The notes: generated by a model not told the origin, from the letters alone. DNA of 64,000 nucleotides from Bin87 sp965204395 (GCA_965204395.1 OZ241987.1:4030001-4094000); one strand, 5' to 3'; shown: positions 16,512 to 25,160, counted from the first letter of the stretch. Translations and numbers: made by a program.

Positions 16512-17593
16512 CTGATGGTGATACTATGGCGACATTGGATCACATTACAATCAGGGGCTTCAAGAGCATTAGGGCACTGGAGCACCTAAAACTGAATCGC
16601 ATCAATGTATTGATCGGTCCAAACGGCTCTGGGAAGTCAAACTTCATTGAAGCTTTTTCGTTTGTACGTGACGTCGTTAACGGGCAGTTGCGACATTTCG
16701 TTGTCAGAGCCGATGGAGCGAACCGAATTCTCCACTTCGGCGCCACCGTTACAGAGCGAATAGACGTTGGCATCATGTTCGACGATGCCGAGTGGTACGA
16801 ACTGACAATAGAACACACCGCAGGTGATTCCCTAGGCCTCGTTCACCAATCCGCCAGCAAGTGGCAACCACCGCTGCTAAGGTCAGAACATGGTTACGAA
16901 CAGGCTTCAGTTGGTACTCTCATTGACCCTGACCCATGGGTTCATTATCATTTCCACAATACTGGCCGAACATCTCCAATGAAGAGGCTGGGGCACTTGC
17001 AGGATAATCGCAGATTCCGCGCCGACGGCGGGAACTTGGCAGCGTTTCTGTATTACCTCCGGCGCGGACATCCGGAGTCGTACAGTTTGATTAGGCAGAC
17101 CGTTCAGCAAGTGGCTCCCTTTTTTGACGATTTCGTGCTGGAGCCACAAGAGTTGAACCGGCGAATGATCCACCTTGAATGGAGGCACCAAGGTTCTGAT
17201 TCATATTTCGATGCAGCTTCGTTGTCCGACGGCACTCTGCGCTTTGTTGCATTGACCACGTTGCTGTTGCAACCCGAGAATATCCGACCGTCAGTGATTT
17301 TGCTCGATGAGCCGGAACTGGGCCTACACCCCTATGCCATTACCCTGCTGGCATCGCTTGTTAAACAGGCCGCGGTAGATAGCCAGATAATCATGGCAAC
17401 CCAATCCCCGACCCTGCTGGACCATTTTGAGCCGGAAGACGTTATAGTTGCCAACCGCGTGAGGGGTGAAGCCATGTTTGAACGGCTGGACGCTGAGAAG
17501 TTAGCAGTATGGCTGGAAGATTACAGCATAGGAGAGTTGTGGGAAAAGAACGAAATCGGGGGCAGGCCAGCCGAGGAGTGGAGGCGATCGTAG
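16508..17593 (+). CDS. AAA family ATPase (SMC/OLD-like), candidate defence ATPase
   Basis: 361 residues (or 355 from ATG 16526). The N-terminal ITIRGFKSIRAL is the start of RecF/OLD-type ABC ATPases. Walker A is GPNGSGKS (37-44). A signature-like SLSDGTLRFVAL precedes Walker B VILLDEPELGLHP, and MATQSPTLLDHF is the switch region with the His. There is no zinc hook or fused nuclease domain. Base composition is distinctly lower in G+C than the flanking genes (53 of 120 in 16561-16680). A DUF4276 gene follows after 4 bases. Such pairs are common near defence islands; the role here is inferred. Confidence 0.85.
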   Translation: MTDGDTMATLDHITIRGFKSIRALEHLKLNRINVLIGPNGSGKSNFIEAFSFVRDVVNGQLRHFVVRADGANRILHFGATVTERIDVGIMFDDAEWYELTIEHTAGDSLGLVHQSASKWQPPLLRSEHGYEQASVGTLIDPDPWVHYHFHNTGRTSPMKRLGHLQDNRRFRADGGNLAAFLYYLRRGHPESYSLIRQTVQQVAPFFDDFVLEPQELNRRMIHLEWRHQGSDSYFDAASLSDGTLRFVALTTLLLQPENIRPSVILLDEPELGLHPYAITLLASLVKQAAVDSQIIMATQSPTLLDHFEPEDVIVANRVRGEAMFERLDAEKLAVWLEDYSIGELWEKNEIGGRPAEEWRRS

Positions 17594-17597
17594 CGAC

Positions 17598-18290
17598 ATG
17601 GCGCGTCTGCATATCATTGTCGAAGGGGAAACTGAGGAGGATTTCGTTAATCAACTACTCGCGTGCCATCTCTATCAAATCGGCTACGTCGAGGTCAGCG
17701 CCCGGCTTATGGGACGTCAACGCCCGAGACGCCGACGCGGCGGGGTTCGGCATTGGCCAGAGGCACGGCGTGACATTATCAACCACCTCCGCCAGGATAC
17801 CGGCGCCACTGTAAGCACTTTGGTCGATTATTATCGTATGCCGTCCACTGAACCGGGCGGTTGGCCAGGTCGAGCAGCAGCCGGCCAACTTCCGCCTTCG
17901 CAGAAAGGCGACCATGTTGAGCGCGCTATGCTAGCCGATGTGACGGACGCTATGGGCCACACATTCAATCCCGGCCGGTTCGTCCCATACGTGATGATGC
18001 ACGAGTTCGAGTCAATGTTATTCAGCGATTGCGAGGCGTTTGCGCGCGCTATTGGTCATACCGAACTCGCCGGACCTTTCCACCAAATTCGGGAGAGTTT
18101 CCCTACGCCGGAAGAGATCAACGATTCATCGGAAACTGCGCCGTCCAAGAGGATTCTGGCTTTGGTGCCCAACTATCAAAAACCGCTCCTTGGCGTCGCC
18201 GCTGCTTCACACATCGGGCTGACCGTTATTCGTAGGGAGTGCCCGCACTTTGCGCAATGGTTGGCTCGCCTGGAGAATTCGGACGCATGA
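17598..18290 (+). CDS. DUF4276 family protein, TOPRIM-like partner of the AAA ATPase
   Basis: 230 residues. IIVEGETEEDFVN (residues 6-18) starts like the TOPRIM domain of OLD nucleases, with Glu9 in the catalytic-Glu position. A downstream strand ending in LVDYYRMP (Asp77) and HEFESMLFSD (about residues 136-145) match DUF4276 conserved blocks. RPRRRRGG near residue 42 is an unusual basic run. Function is not established; a nuclease-like activity working with the ATPase encoded 4 bases upstream is an inference. The stop TGA lies 57 bases before the proposed hisZ start. Confidence 0.8.
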   Translation: MARLHIIVEGETEEDFVNQLLACHLYQIGYVEVSARLMGRQRPRRRRGGVRHWPEARRDIINHLRQDTGATVSTLVDYYRMPSTEPGGWPGRAAAGQLPPSQKGDHVERAMLADVTDAMGHTFNPGRFVPYVMMHEFESMLFSDCEAFARAIGHTELAGPFHQIRESFPTPEEINDSSETAPSKRILALVPNYQKPLLGVAAASHIGLTVIRRECPHFAQWLARLENSDA

Positions 18291-18333
18291 ATGACCGAAT
18301 CACTGTCTAACCTGTCTGCCGATGCGTTGGTGA

Positions 18334-18339
18334 TACAAT
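18334..18339 (+). promoter_or_regulatory. TACAAT -10 element for the his operon
   Basis: TACAAT lies 8 bases before ATG 18348, which would place the transcription start at or next to the A of the start codon. No Shine-Dalgarno sequence is visible, consistent with a leaderless hisZ mRNA. The -35 box is not clear. Confidence 0.45.
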
Positions 18340-18347
18340 ACCCCACG

Positions 18348-19763
18348 ATGACGCCCACCGCCGCTCCAGTCGTCCCGAACCCGGTGCGCCGCCTCACCGG
18401 TATGCGCGACGTTTCCGATAACGAGTTCCGCTCCAAGCAGCAGGTGCAGACCTTGCTGTCTGATGCCATCGGACGCTACGGTTATCGCGCCCTGGAAGTG
18501 CCTATCTTGGAACCCACCGAGTTGTTCTTGCGCAAGTCGGGCGGCGATCTGGCGTCCCAGATGTACTCGTTCAGCGATCCCGGCTCCAACTCCGTCAGTC
18601 TGCGGCCCGAGTTTACTTCCTCCATCATGCGCCACTATCTGGAGTCGGCGTCCGAAGCAGAGTCCGAACCGGTAGTGCGTTGGCAGTATTCGGGTCCCGT
18701 GTTTCGCTACGATGTGGGCAATCCACCACCCGCTGAAAATAGCGGTCAGTTCACCCAGGTCGGCGCCGAACTGATCGGTTCCAACAGCATCCTGGCCGAC
18801 GCCGAACTACTGTCTTTGGCAGCAGAGATTCCCGCTCAGTTGGGCATATCGGATTACCGCGTGCGCCTGGCAGATCTTGACATCCTGGACAGAGTTCTGG
18901 ACACCGTGGGCTTGTCCGACCGTGCCCGATCATTCATTGTGGCAAACATGGACCGGATCGGCGACGGTTCGGAACGTCTCGCCGCGACCCTGCAAAGGGC
19001 CGACGAACTCCACATCGTATCAGGCAGGGAGTTGCCGACCGACGAAGTAGATCTGGCGGACGCGGTCGCCGGCCTGCCCGATGGCGTGGCGCGCTCGGTG
19101 CTGGCCGGTTTCATGCGGTGGAACAACTCTCCCGAGATCCCACTGGGGCGTCGGTCCCCCGATGAGATCGTCGACCGCTTGCTTCGGAAACTCCGGGGTG
19201 GAGACGCCGCTGACACAATCGAAAGGGGGCTCGAGTTGGCTGGACAACTCGCCGCCGTCCGAGGCAATCCAGCAGATGCGATCGAACAGGTGCGCAGCAT
19301 CGTGTTAGCGACCGGTGCGGATACTTCTGCATACGACCGTTTGGCCGAACTGCTGGAGTTGATTGGTAACGGACCCTCGTTGAGCGGTAAGCTCCAATTG
19401 GATTTCTCCTTCTCCAGGGGCATCGCGTATTACAACGGCATCATATTCGACGTTTTAGAGGCCAACGATTTCGTCCTAGGCGGCGGTGGTCGTTACGACG
19501 CGCTGGCTCTGGCTTTAGGTGGTCGCGACGTGGTGCCGGCGTTGGGGTTGGCGTACACCTTGGAATCACTGTTGGCCGCAATGCCCGAGGATCCATCCAA
19601 CCAATGCGAGGTCGAACAAGTCTTGGTGGACCCTGAAACGTCTGGCTCAAACGCATCCGCTCTCCGCGAGGCTTCGGAAATCCGTCGGAATGGCGGCATC
19701 GCCGTTTTACAAGTCGGTGGAGACGGTTCAACGTCCGGATATTCGCGTACAATCACCGTGTAA
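18348..19763 (+). CDS. hisZ: ATP phosphoribosyltransferase regulatory subunit HisZ
   Basis: 471 residues from ATG 18348; an in-frame ATG at 18291 directly after the previous stop would add 19 residues but would overlap the putative -10 box. It is a histidyl-tRNA-synthetase-like class II fold: RPEFTSSIMRHY, GPVFRYDVG, FTQVGAELIG, and FSRGIAYYNGIIFD with GGGGRYDAL. HisRS residues are altered (RPEGTA is absent; motif 2 lacks the Arg before QF), favouring HisZ over HisRS. A C-terminal extension of about 60 residues looks like a remnant anticodon-binding domain. HisZ activates HisG, encoded 13 bases downstream. Confidence 0.85.
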   Translation: MTPTAAPVVPNPVRRLTGMRDVSDNEFRSKQQVQTLLSDAIGRYGYRALEVPILEPTELFLRKSGGDLASQMYSFSDPGSNSVSLRPEFTSSIMRHYLESASEAESEPVVRWQYSGPVFRYDVGNPPPAENSGQFTQVGAELIGSNSILADAELLSLAAEIPAQLGISDYRVRLADLDILDRVLDTVGLSDRARSFIVANMDRIGDGSERLAATLQRADELHIVSGRELPTDEVDLADAVAGLPDGVARSVLAGFMRWNNSPEIPLGRRSPDEIVDRLLRKLRGGDAADTIERGLELAGQLAAVRGNPADAIEQVRSIVLATGADTSAYDRLAELLELIGNGPSLSGKLQLDFSFSRGIAYYNGIIFDVLEANDFVLGGGGRYDALALALGGRDVVPALGLAYTLESLLAAMPEDPSNQCEVEQVLVDPETSGSNASALREASEIRRNGGIAVLQVGGDGSTSGYSRTITV

Positions 19764-19776
19764 CTCGGGTGCTGAT

Positions 19777-20796
19777 TTGAGACTGGTAATTCCAAGCGAC
19801 GGCGAACTGGGCGAGCCCACCATGAGGTTCCTCGATTCCTGCGGGGTCAAGGTGAACCGCCCGAACTCTCGCCGCTACACCGGTTCGATACCGGCGATTC
19901 CAGGAATAGACGTGCTGTTTCAACGCACCGCCGACATCACCACCAAGGTGGAGGAAGGCAGCGCGGACATGGGCATTACTGGCCTCGACCGGCTGATGGA
20001 ATACCGCCACGATGACGACGGCGTGGTCGCGGTCATGGAGGACTTGGAGTTTGGGCGCTGCGACTACGTTTTGGCAGTGCCGGAGTCCTGGCTGGACGTG
20101 ACGTCAATAGATGATCTCGGCGACATTGCCCTGGATTTCCACGCCCACGGCCGCCAACTGCGCATCGCTACCAAGTATCCCAGACTCCTCCGTCGCTTTC
20201 TGTTCGAACGTGGCATCAACCATTTCACCCTGGTAGCCGTCAGCGGAACCCTTGAGGCCGCTCCCATCGCTGGCTATGCCGACCTGATTGCCGATCTTTC
20301 CGCCACTGGTACCACATTGAGGGAAAACCGGCTGAAAACCCTCGATGGCGGAACGATCCTGACCTCTCAGGCGTGCCTGATCGCCAATCCTCTGACTCTC
20401 GCTGATAGTCCTGCCGATCTACGCCTGGCCCAATCATTCACCGAAACGCTCGAGGCTCACCTGCGCGCGGGGCCCTACTACCGTATCACGGCCAACGTGC
20501 AGGGTCGCTCCGCTGAAGACGTCAGCGCAATGATCCTTGCTCGCCCCGATATCGCGGGCATCCAGGGTCCCACCGTCGCCCGGGTCTTTAGCGTCGAGGA
20601 AGAAGATTGGTACGCGGTGTCCTTGTTGATCCGCAAGAACCGACTGTTGGATGTTGTTGAACACCTGCGCGAATGCGGCGGCGTGGACATCGCGGCCGCC
20701 CAATTATCCTACTTGTTCAAGGGGCAATCGCAGGCGTTCGACGGGTTTATGGAACGAATCGCGACCCGAAACGGGGGACCGCCTGAGCATGCCTAA
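19777..20796 (+). CDS. hisG: ATP phosphoribosyltransferase, long form
   Basis: 339 residues from TTG 19777, giving MRLVIPSDGELGEPTMRFL, the usual HisG start. Starts further upstream would lie inside hisZ. It catalyses the first step of histidine synthesis (ATP plus PRPP). The core carries DMGITGLDRL and the PRPP-site region GTLEAAPIAGYADLIADLSATG. Residues about 255-330 (YYRITANVQGRSAEDVSAM to the LL..LRECGG segment) match the C-terminal ACT-like HisG_C regulatory domain of the long form. Long forms normally work without HisZ, so the pairing here is unusual. It overlaps the next gene by 8 bases. Confidence 0.92.
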   Translation: MRLVIPSDGELGEPTMRFLDSCGVKVNRPNSRRYTGSIPAIPGIDVLFQRTADITTKVEEGSADMGITGLDRLMEYRHDDDGVVAVMEDLEFGRCDYVLAVPESWLDVTSIDDLGDIALDFHAHGRQLRIATKYPRLLRRFLFERGINHFTLVAVSGTLEAAPIAGYADLIADLSATGTTLRENRLKTLDGGTILTSQACLIANPLTLADSPADLRLAQSFTETLEAHLRAGPYYRITANVQGRSAEDVSAMILARPDIAGIQGPTVARVFSVEEEDWYAVSLLIRKNRLLDVVEHLRECGGVDIAAAQLSYLFKGQSQAFDGFMERIATRNGGPPEHA

Positions 20797-21550
20797 CCTA
20801 CCGATGCACATCTACCTTTGTGAGGAGATAGCCACGGAACTTGATTGGGGTTACGTTCACGACCACTCAGGCGCGGCGTATCTAGGGTCGACCAGTCCCG
20901 ACATTCGGGCCATGACCAAGTGGCACAGGACCCGCACCCATTTTTCGGATCTGAGTGTCGATAGAGTCGGCGTCGGCGTGGAGATGATGTTTCAACAGAA
21001 TCCTCAACTGGCCGGATCCGATAACGGGCTATTTCCGGAAACCAAGGCGTTCTTGTTGGGTTACGTGAGCCATATAGTGGCCGACGAGACATGGATCACC
21101 ATGATGTTCCGACCTCATTTTGATCCGGGCAATCACGTGGCGGATACCGAGGTTGAGGCCCAAATGTGGGACCGTGCGCTCCAACTGGACATGGACCGCG
21201 TGGTACTCACCGAGAATGCCGGCCTGTCCACCCACAACGATGCCATCGCCAGCATCGATACCTTGCCTGCCTTGGAGTTCCTTCAGGATGAACTCCTGGA
21301 CGAATGGCGAGGCTGGGTTGCTCGTCTGCTGGGATGGGATTTCACCTGGGAACGTCTCAAGCGGGCCATGAACCGCATGTATCGCGATAACGACGAGGTC
21401 CAGTTGGTGGTGGACGGATTCCTCGAGCAGATGCCGCAAAGTCTGGAGCGGGTGTACGAGCGTGTCCCCCACGAACTAATAGACCATTACCGTCAACGGG
21501 TCGTCCAAGAAACCATAGTCCAGGCCCGGGAGTATCTCAGTGCAACTTAA
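20789..21550 (+). CDS. Zinc-dependent phospholipase C-like protein inside the his operon
   Basis: 253 residues from ATG 20789, which overlaps the hisG stop. The start PNLPMHIYLCEEIA, then YLGSTSPDIR, RTRTHFSDL and LLGYVSHIVADETW give the His/Asp pattern of the Zn_dep_PLPC family (probable metal ligands in MH, SPD, THF and SHxxxD). There is no signal peptide, so it is cytosolic. The stop overlaps the hisD GTG by 11 bases. Nothing in histidine synthesis calls for such an enzyme; a missing histidinol-phosphate phosphatase role is conceivable but speculative. Confidence 0.8.
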   Translation: MPNLPMHIYLCEEIATELDWGYVHDHSGAAYLGSTSPDIRAMTKWHRTRTHFSDLSVDRVGVGVEMMFQQNPQLAGSDNGLFPETKAFLLGYVSHIVADETWITMMFRPHFDPGNHVADTEVEAQMWDRALQLDMDRVVLTENAGLSTHNDAIASIDTLPALEFLQDELLDEWRGWVARLLGWDFTWERLKRAMNRMYRDNDEVQLVVDGFLEQMPQSLERVYERVPHELIDHYRQRVVQETIVQAREYLSAT

Positions 21551-22886
21551 AAAGGTTCGCGGGCTCGCCGCCGCCGATTCGGTGCTGACACGCATCGACC
21601 CACTGGATCTGTCCTCGCTGCCCGACGCGGTATTGCAGCGTACCCGAGACCTTTTCGGTGCCGAAGCCACTCCAGAATCCTCGGTACTCCAGATGCTCAA
21701 AGACGTTCGGGCCGAAGGCGATGCGGCCGTCCGTCGGTACGCCAAACTCCTGGATAACGCAGACCTCGACCAATTGGAAATACCGGCATCGGAGTTAGAT
21801 GCAGCCTGGGATTCGACCCCCGACGACCTGAAACGCGCCCTCGAACTGGCGGCTCAACGGATCACCAGATTCCACGAAGCAACGCTTCCTCGGGACTGGG
21901 TGGACTTGGGCGGCGGCTTGGGAGAACTGGTCCGTCCACTCGAACGCGTCGGCCTATACGCTCCTGGCGGCACCGCCGCATATCCCTCCACCGTTCTGAT
22001 GACCGCGATCCCCGCTCGTGTTGCCGGCGTCAAGGAAGTCGTGCTGACCACGCCGCGCCGAGGCAACGAGCCGCTCAATGCGACGGTGCTGGCAGCCGCC
22101 CGAATCGCCGGCGTCGACGCTGTGTATCAGATCGGCGGCGTCCCCGCCATCGGCGCGTTGGCCTACGGCACAGAGACCATCCGCAAGGTGGACAAAATCT
22201 GCGGCCCCGGCAACGTGTTCGTAGCCTACGCAAAGCGCATGGTGCAGGGCCAGGTCGACATCGACGGCGTTTTCGGCCCCACCGAGACCATCGTGCTGGC
22301 CGACGGAACCGCAAATCCGGTTTTCTGCGCCGCCGATCTGATCGCCCAGGCGGAGCACGACCCCATGGCCTCCGCAATCCTGGTAACAGATTCCGAATCT
22401 TTGGTGGCAGACATAGAGTTGGAGTTGGACGGGCAGATCGAATCCAACCCCCGCTCCGAAACCATCCGCCACTCCCTGGAGCGACAGGGTTGCATCGTGC
22501 TGGTGGACGACTTCGACGAAGCAGTCGCCGTCGCTAATCGGATCGCGCCCGAGCACCTGTGCCTCATGGTCTCCGACCCTTGGGCGTGGGCGGGCCAGAT
22601 TCGCAACGCCGGCGGTCTGTTCCTGGGCGAGTTCTCCCCTGAGGTAATGGGCGACTACATTGCCGGGCCATCCCACGTAATGCCCACCGGCGGTACCGCT
22701 CGATTCAGTTCTGCGCTCAGCGTTCACCATTTCGTGCGCACCATGCCCGTGGTGGGCCTGAGCCCAAACCACTTCTCCGATCTGGGCGCCGCCGCCGTCC
22801 GTATCGCACAAGCCGAGGGTCTCCCCGGCCACGCCGGCGCGGTGCAGGCGCGACTCGACCATTTGGCCGCCGCCCGATCACGGTAA
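21540..22886 (+). CDS. hisD: Histidinol dehydrogenase
   Basis: 448 residues from GTG 21540, with GGGAG 8 bases upstream. It oxidises L-histidinol to L-histidine in two NAD-dependent, zinc-dependent steps. Recognisable blocks are GGTAAYPSTVLMTAIPARVAG, KICGPGNVFVAYAKR, FGPTETIVLAD, QAEHDPMASAILVT, APEHLCLM (with the catalytic EH) and YIAGPSHVMPTGGTARFSS. Length is normal. It overlaps the phospholipase-like gene and is followed by hisC 38 bases later. Only a catabolic or biosynthetic HisD has this full set of motifs, so the call is firm. Confidence 0.97.
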   Translation: MQLKKVRGLAAADSVLTRIDPLDLSSLPDAVLQRTRDLFGAEATPESSVLQMLKDVRAEGDAAVRRYAKLLDNADLDQLEIPASELDAAWDSTPDDLKRALELAAQRITRFHEATLPRDWVDLGGGLGELVRPLERVGLYAPGGTAAYPSTVLMTAIPARVAGVKEVVLTTPRRGNEPLNATVLAAARIAGVDAVYQIGGVPAIGALAYGTETIRKVDKICGPGNVFVAYAKRMVQGQVDIDGVFGPTETIVLADGTANPVFCAADLIAQAEHDPMASAILVTDSESLVADIELELDGQIESNPRSETIRHSLERQGCIVLVDDFDEAVAVANRIAPEHLCLMVSDPWAWAGQIRNAGGLFLGEFSPEVMGDYIAGPSHVMPTGGTARFSSALSVHHFVRTMPVVGLSPNHFSDLGAAAVRIAQAEGLPGHAGAVQARLDHLAAARSR

Positions 22887-22924
22887 CCTGTCAACTGAAT
22901 CCCGCGTGGAAGGACTACGCAACG

Positions 22925-24019
22925 ATGCCTGACATTGAAGAACTGTTGCTGCCTCACATCAGCCGACTCAAGACCTACCAGGGAGTCTCCCCCAGCGAGA
23001 CCCTTGCGGAAGAGGCCGGCATCCCGTTGGAACAGGTTATCCGCCTGAACGGGAACGAGAATCCCTACGGCCCGTCGCCCCATGTGGCCGAAGCCCTTGG
23101 CAACTTCACAGACTACAACCTCTATCCTGACCCGGCTCAAACACGTCTCCGGGGAGCCCTGTCGGAATATCTGGGCGTCGACGAGGACAACATCGTAGCC
23201 GGCAACGGCAGCGACGAGATCATCGATCTCCTGATGCGGATGTTCCTCGCACCCGGCGATGAAATCATCATTCCCGTGCCAACGTTTGGCATGTACTCTT
23301 TCTCGGCCGACGTGGCCGGCGCCCAAGCCGTCTCAGTGCCCCGCGACGACAATTTCGACATTGATCTCGAAGCCATCAAGGGTGCCATCAATCCGCGCAC
23401 CAAGGCAATTTTCTTTCCGAGCCCCAACAATCCCACGGGTAACCTCGTTACCGAGGCCCAGGCCCGTGCCCTTCTGGATACCGGACTCCTCGTAGTTGCC
23501 GACGAGGCCTACTACGATTTCTGCGGACAAACCTTGATGCCCCTGTTGTCGGAGTACCGCAACCTCGTGGTGTTGCGCACCTTCAGCAAGTGGGCCGGCC
23601 TCGCCGGTCTGCGCATCGGCGCCGGTGCCATGGATGCCGAACTCGCGGCCACCATGATGGGCGTGAAGCCGCCCTATAACGTGAACCTTGCCGCGGAAGT
23701 CGCCCTGTTGGCCTCACTGGCTGACACCCGCAACCTACTGGAACGCGTGGACGCCATCGTCGAAGAACGCGGCCGAATGTACCGCCTGCTTTGCGAGATC
23801 CCAGGCATTACCGTGTGGCCATCGCAAGCCAACTTCATCCTGTGCAAGATGCCGGACGGCCGCGGTCGCGAGATTTACGAAGCCATGTGCCGCCGCGGGG
23901 TTTTCCTGCGTTATTTCGACAACGACCTGCTCCGCGATTACATCCGCTCCAGCGTTGGAAAACCTGAAGAGACTGACGCCGTGGTGGCCGGCTTCCGCGA
24001 GATCCTCGAGGCTGACTGA
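22925..24019 (+). CDS. hisC: Histidinol-phosphate aminotransferase
   Basis: 364 residues, a PLP-dependent fold type I aminotransferase that makes histidinol phosphate from imidazole acetol phosphate and glutamate. RLNGNENPYGPSP near residue 40 is the HisC N-terminal signature. FPSPNNPTGNL, VADEAYYDFCG and the PLP-lysine motif RTFSKWAGLAGLRIG are intact. AAGG-type site AAGGA lies about 10 bases upstream. It is separated from hisB by 2 bases, so the two are translationally linked. The Tyr/Phe substrate range of some HisC paralogues cannot be excluded, but the operon settles the role. Confidence 0.95.
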   Translation: MPDIEELLLPHISRLKTYQGVSPSETLAEEAGIPLEQVIRLNGNENPYGPSPHVAEALGNFTDYNLYPDPAQTRLRGALSEYLGVDEDNIVAGNGSDEIIDLLMRMFLAPGDEIIIPVPTFGMYSFSADVAGAQAVSVPRDDNFDIDLEAIKGAINPRTKAIFFPSPNNPTGNLVTEAQARALLDTGLLVVADEAYYDFCGQTLMPLLSEYRNLVVLRTFSKWAGLAGLRIGAGAMDAELAATMMGVKPPYNVNLAAEVALLASLADTRNLLERVDAIVEERGRMYRLLCEIPGITVWPSQANFILCKMPDGRGREIYEAMCRRGVFLRYFDNDLLRDYIRSSVGKPEETDAVVAGFREILEAD

Positions 24020-24021
24020 CC

Positions 24022-24639
24022 ATGACCGTTCTACCATTCGCCGAGGGACGTACCGCCAACTTGGAGCGCGCGACCGCCGAAACGACCATTTCTGTATCCG
24101 TCAACTTGGACGGTACCGGACAATACAACGTCGATACCGGCAACGGTTTCCTGGACCACATGGTCAGCCAGATCGCCCGCCACGGCCTGTTCGACATCGA
24201 CCTCAAGGCCCAGGGCGATACCCACGTCGGATGGCACCACTTGGTAGAAGACACCGGCATCATGTTGGGCCGCGCGTTCGGCCAGGCGCTTGGCGAGCCT
24301 CGGGGAATCCGCAGGATGGGCCACGCCATCGTGCCCTTGGACGAAACGCTGGTGATGGTCGCGGTGGACTGGAGCGGACGCCCTTACACCACCGTCGATA
24401 CTGGCTTGAACGACACCATGGTCGAGACCCTTTCCGGCGATTTGGTAGCCCATTTCCTGGAATCCTTTGCCATCGAAGCCCGTATCAACCTCCACGCCAA
24501 GGTGATCGCGGGAGTGAGTCCCCACCACAAGGCCGAGGCGTTGTGCAAAGCCCTGGCTCGGTCCCTGCGCGACGCTGTTGAACCGGACCCTCGCGCGTCC
24601 GGACAGGTCCCCAGCACCAAGGGAACCCTCGATAGCTGA
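24022..24639 (+). CDS. hisB: Imidazoleglycerol-phosphate dehydratase
   Basis: 205 residues of the monofunctional IGPD enzyme, with no fused histidinol-phosphatase domain. Manganese-binding motifs are HHLVEDTGI and, near the C-terminus, PHHKAEALCKALARSLR; NGFLDHM is the first conserved block. It dehydrates imidazole glycerol phosphate to imidazole acetol phosphate. A separate histidinol-phosphate phosphatase must exist elsewhere, unless the phospholipase-like gene in this operon does that. hisA, hisF, hisH and hisI/E are not in the window. Confidence 0.97.
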   Translation: MTVLPFAEGRTANLERATAETTISVSVNLDGTGQYNVDTGNGFLDHMVSQIARHGLFDIDLKAQGDTHVGWHHLVEDTGIMLGRAFGQALGEPRGIRRMGHAIVPLDETLVMVAVDWSGRPYTTVDTGLNDTMVETLSGDLVAHFLESFAIEARINLHAKVIAGVSPHHKAEALCKALARSLRDAVEPDPRASGQVPSTKGTLDS

Positions 24640-24756
24640 TCCTCCCGGCCGGCGTTCACCCGCTGGCATCGCTCCCGCGCCAATGATCAGGCCGCGGGCG
24701 TCTTGGTCTCAATTCCGGTACAATGGGGATACTGAACCCGTAATCAGGAGCAGAGG

Positions 24757-25152
24757 ATGCCCTTAGTACAGAACAACATCAATCGCGTTAACCGGATGAT
24801 TGAAAACATCCTGGACCAACCCATTGTGATCCGCGTCATGTCCCCGATGCAGCCCATTGCCAACACGCTGACCACGCGGTACCTGGACTACGCGATGCCC
24901 CCTGACGAACGCCAGACGATCAGGCGGCCCGTTTCATACTCCATCGTCGATGCCCAGGGCGATGTCTCATGGGTGGGCGACACCAACCGACTGGCAGACC
25001 AGCCCGAACTGAGGCGCAGCAATGCTCCGGTGAATCCGATCCCTAGACGACCCGTATCGTATTCGGTCGTCGATTCTTCGGGAAATCTGGTCTGGGAAGG
25101 CGATACCGACCTATTGCCGGCCCACCTGCAAAGACGGCGTAACCAAGCTTAA
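24757..25152 (+). CDS. Orphan 131-residue protein with a duplicated 24-residue motif
   Basis: A strong ribosome site (CAGGAGCAGAGG) precedes ATG 24757. The product has no signal peptide or clear membrane helix. Its second half contains two near-identical units: RRPVSYSIVDAQGDVSW at about residues 56-72 and RRPVSYSVVDSSGNLVW at about 97-113, each followed by a GDT motif (VGDTNRL and EGDTDLL). TACAAT at 24719-24724 may be its -10 box, and a terminator follows, so it seems to be a single-gene unit. Not recognised. The paired units suggest a small beta-hairpin repeat that may bind a partner. Confidence 0.75.
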   Translation: MPLVQNNINRVNRMIENILDQPIVIRVMSPMQPIANTLTTRYLDYAMPPDERQTIRRPVSYSIVDAQGDVSWVGDTNRLADQPELRRSNAPVNPIPRRPVSYSVVDSSGNLVWEGDTDLLPAHLQRRRNQA

Positions 25153-25160
25153 TGCAAAGG

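Noticed and set aside
18348..19763. Histidyl-tRNA synthetase instead of HisZ
   Set aside because: Key HisRS residues in motif 2 and the RPEGTA block are changed, and hisG follows at once.
21954..22862. A 302-codon minus-strand frame
   Set aside because: It is antisense to hisD and a product of high third-position G+C.
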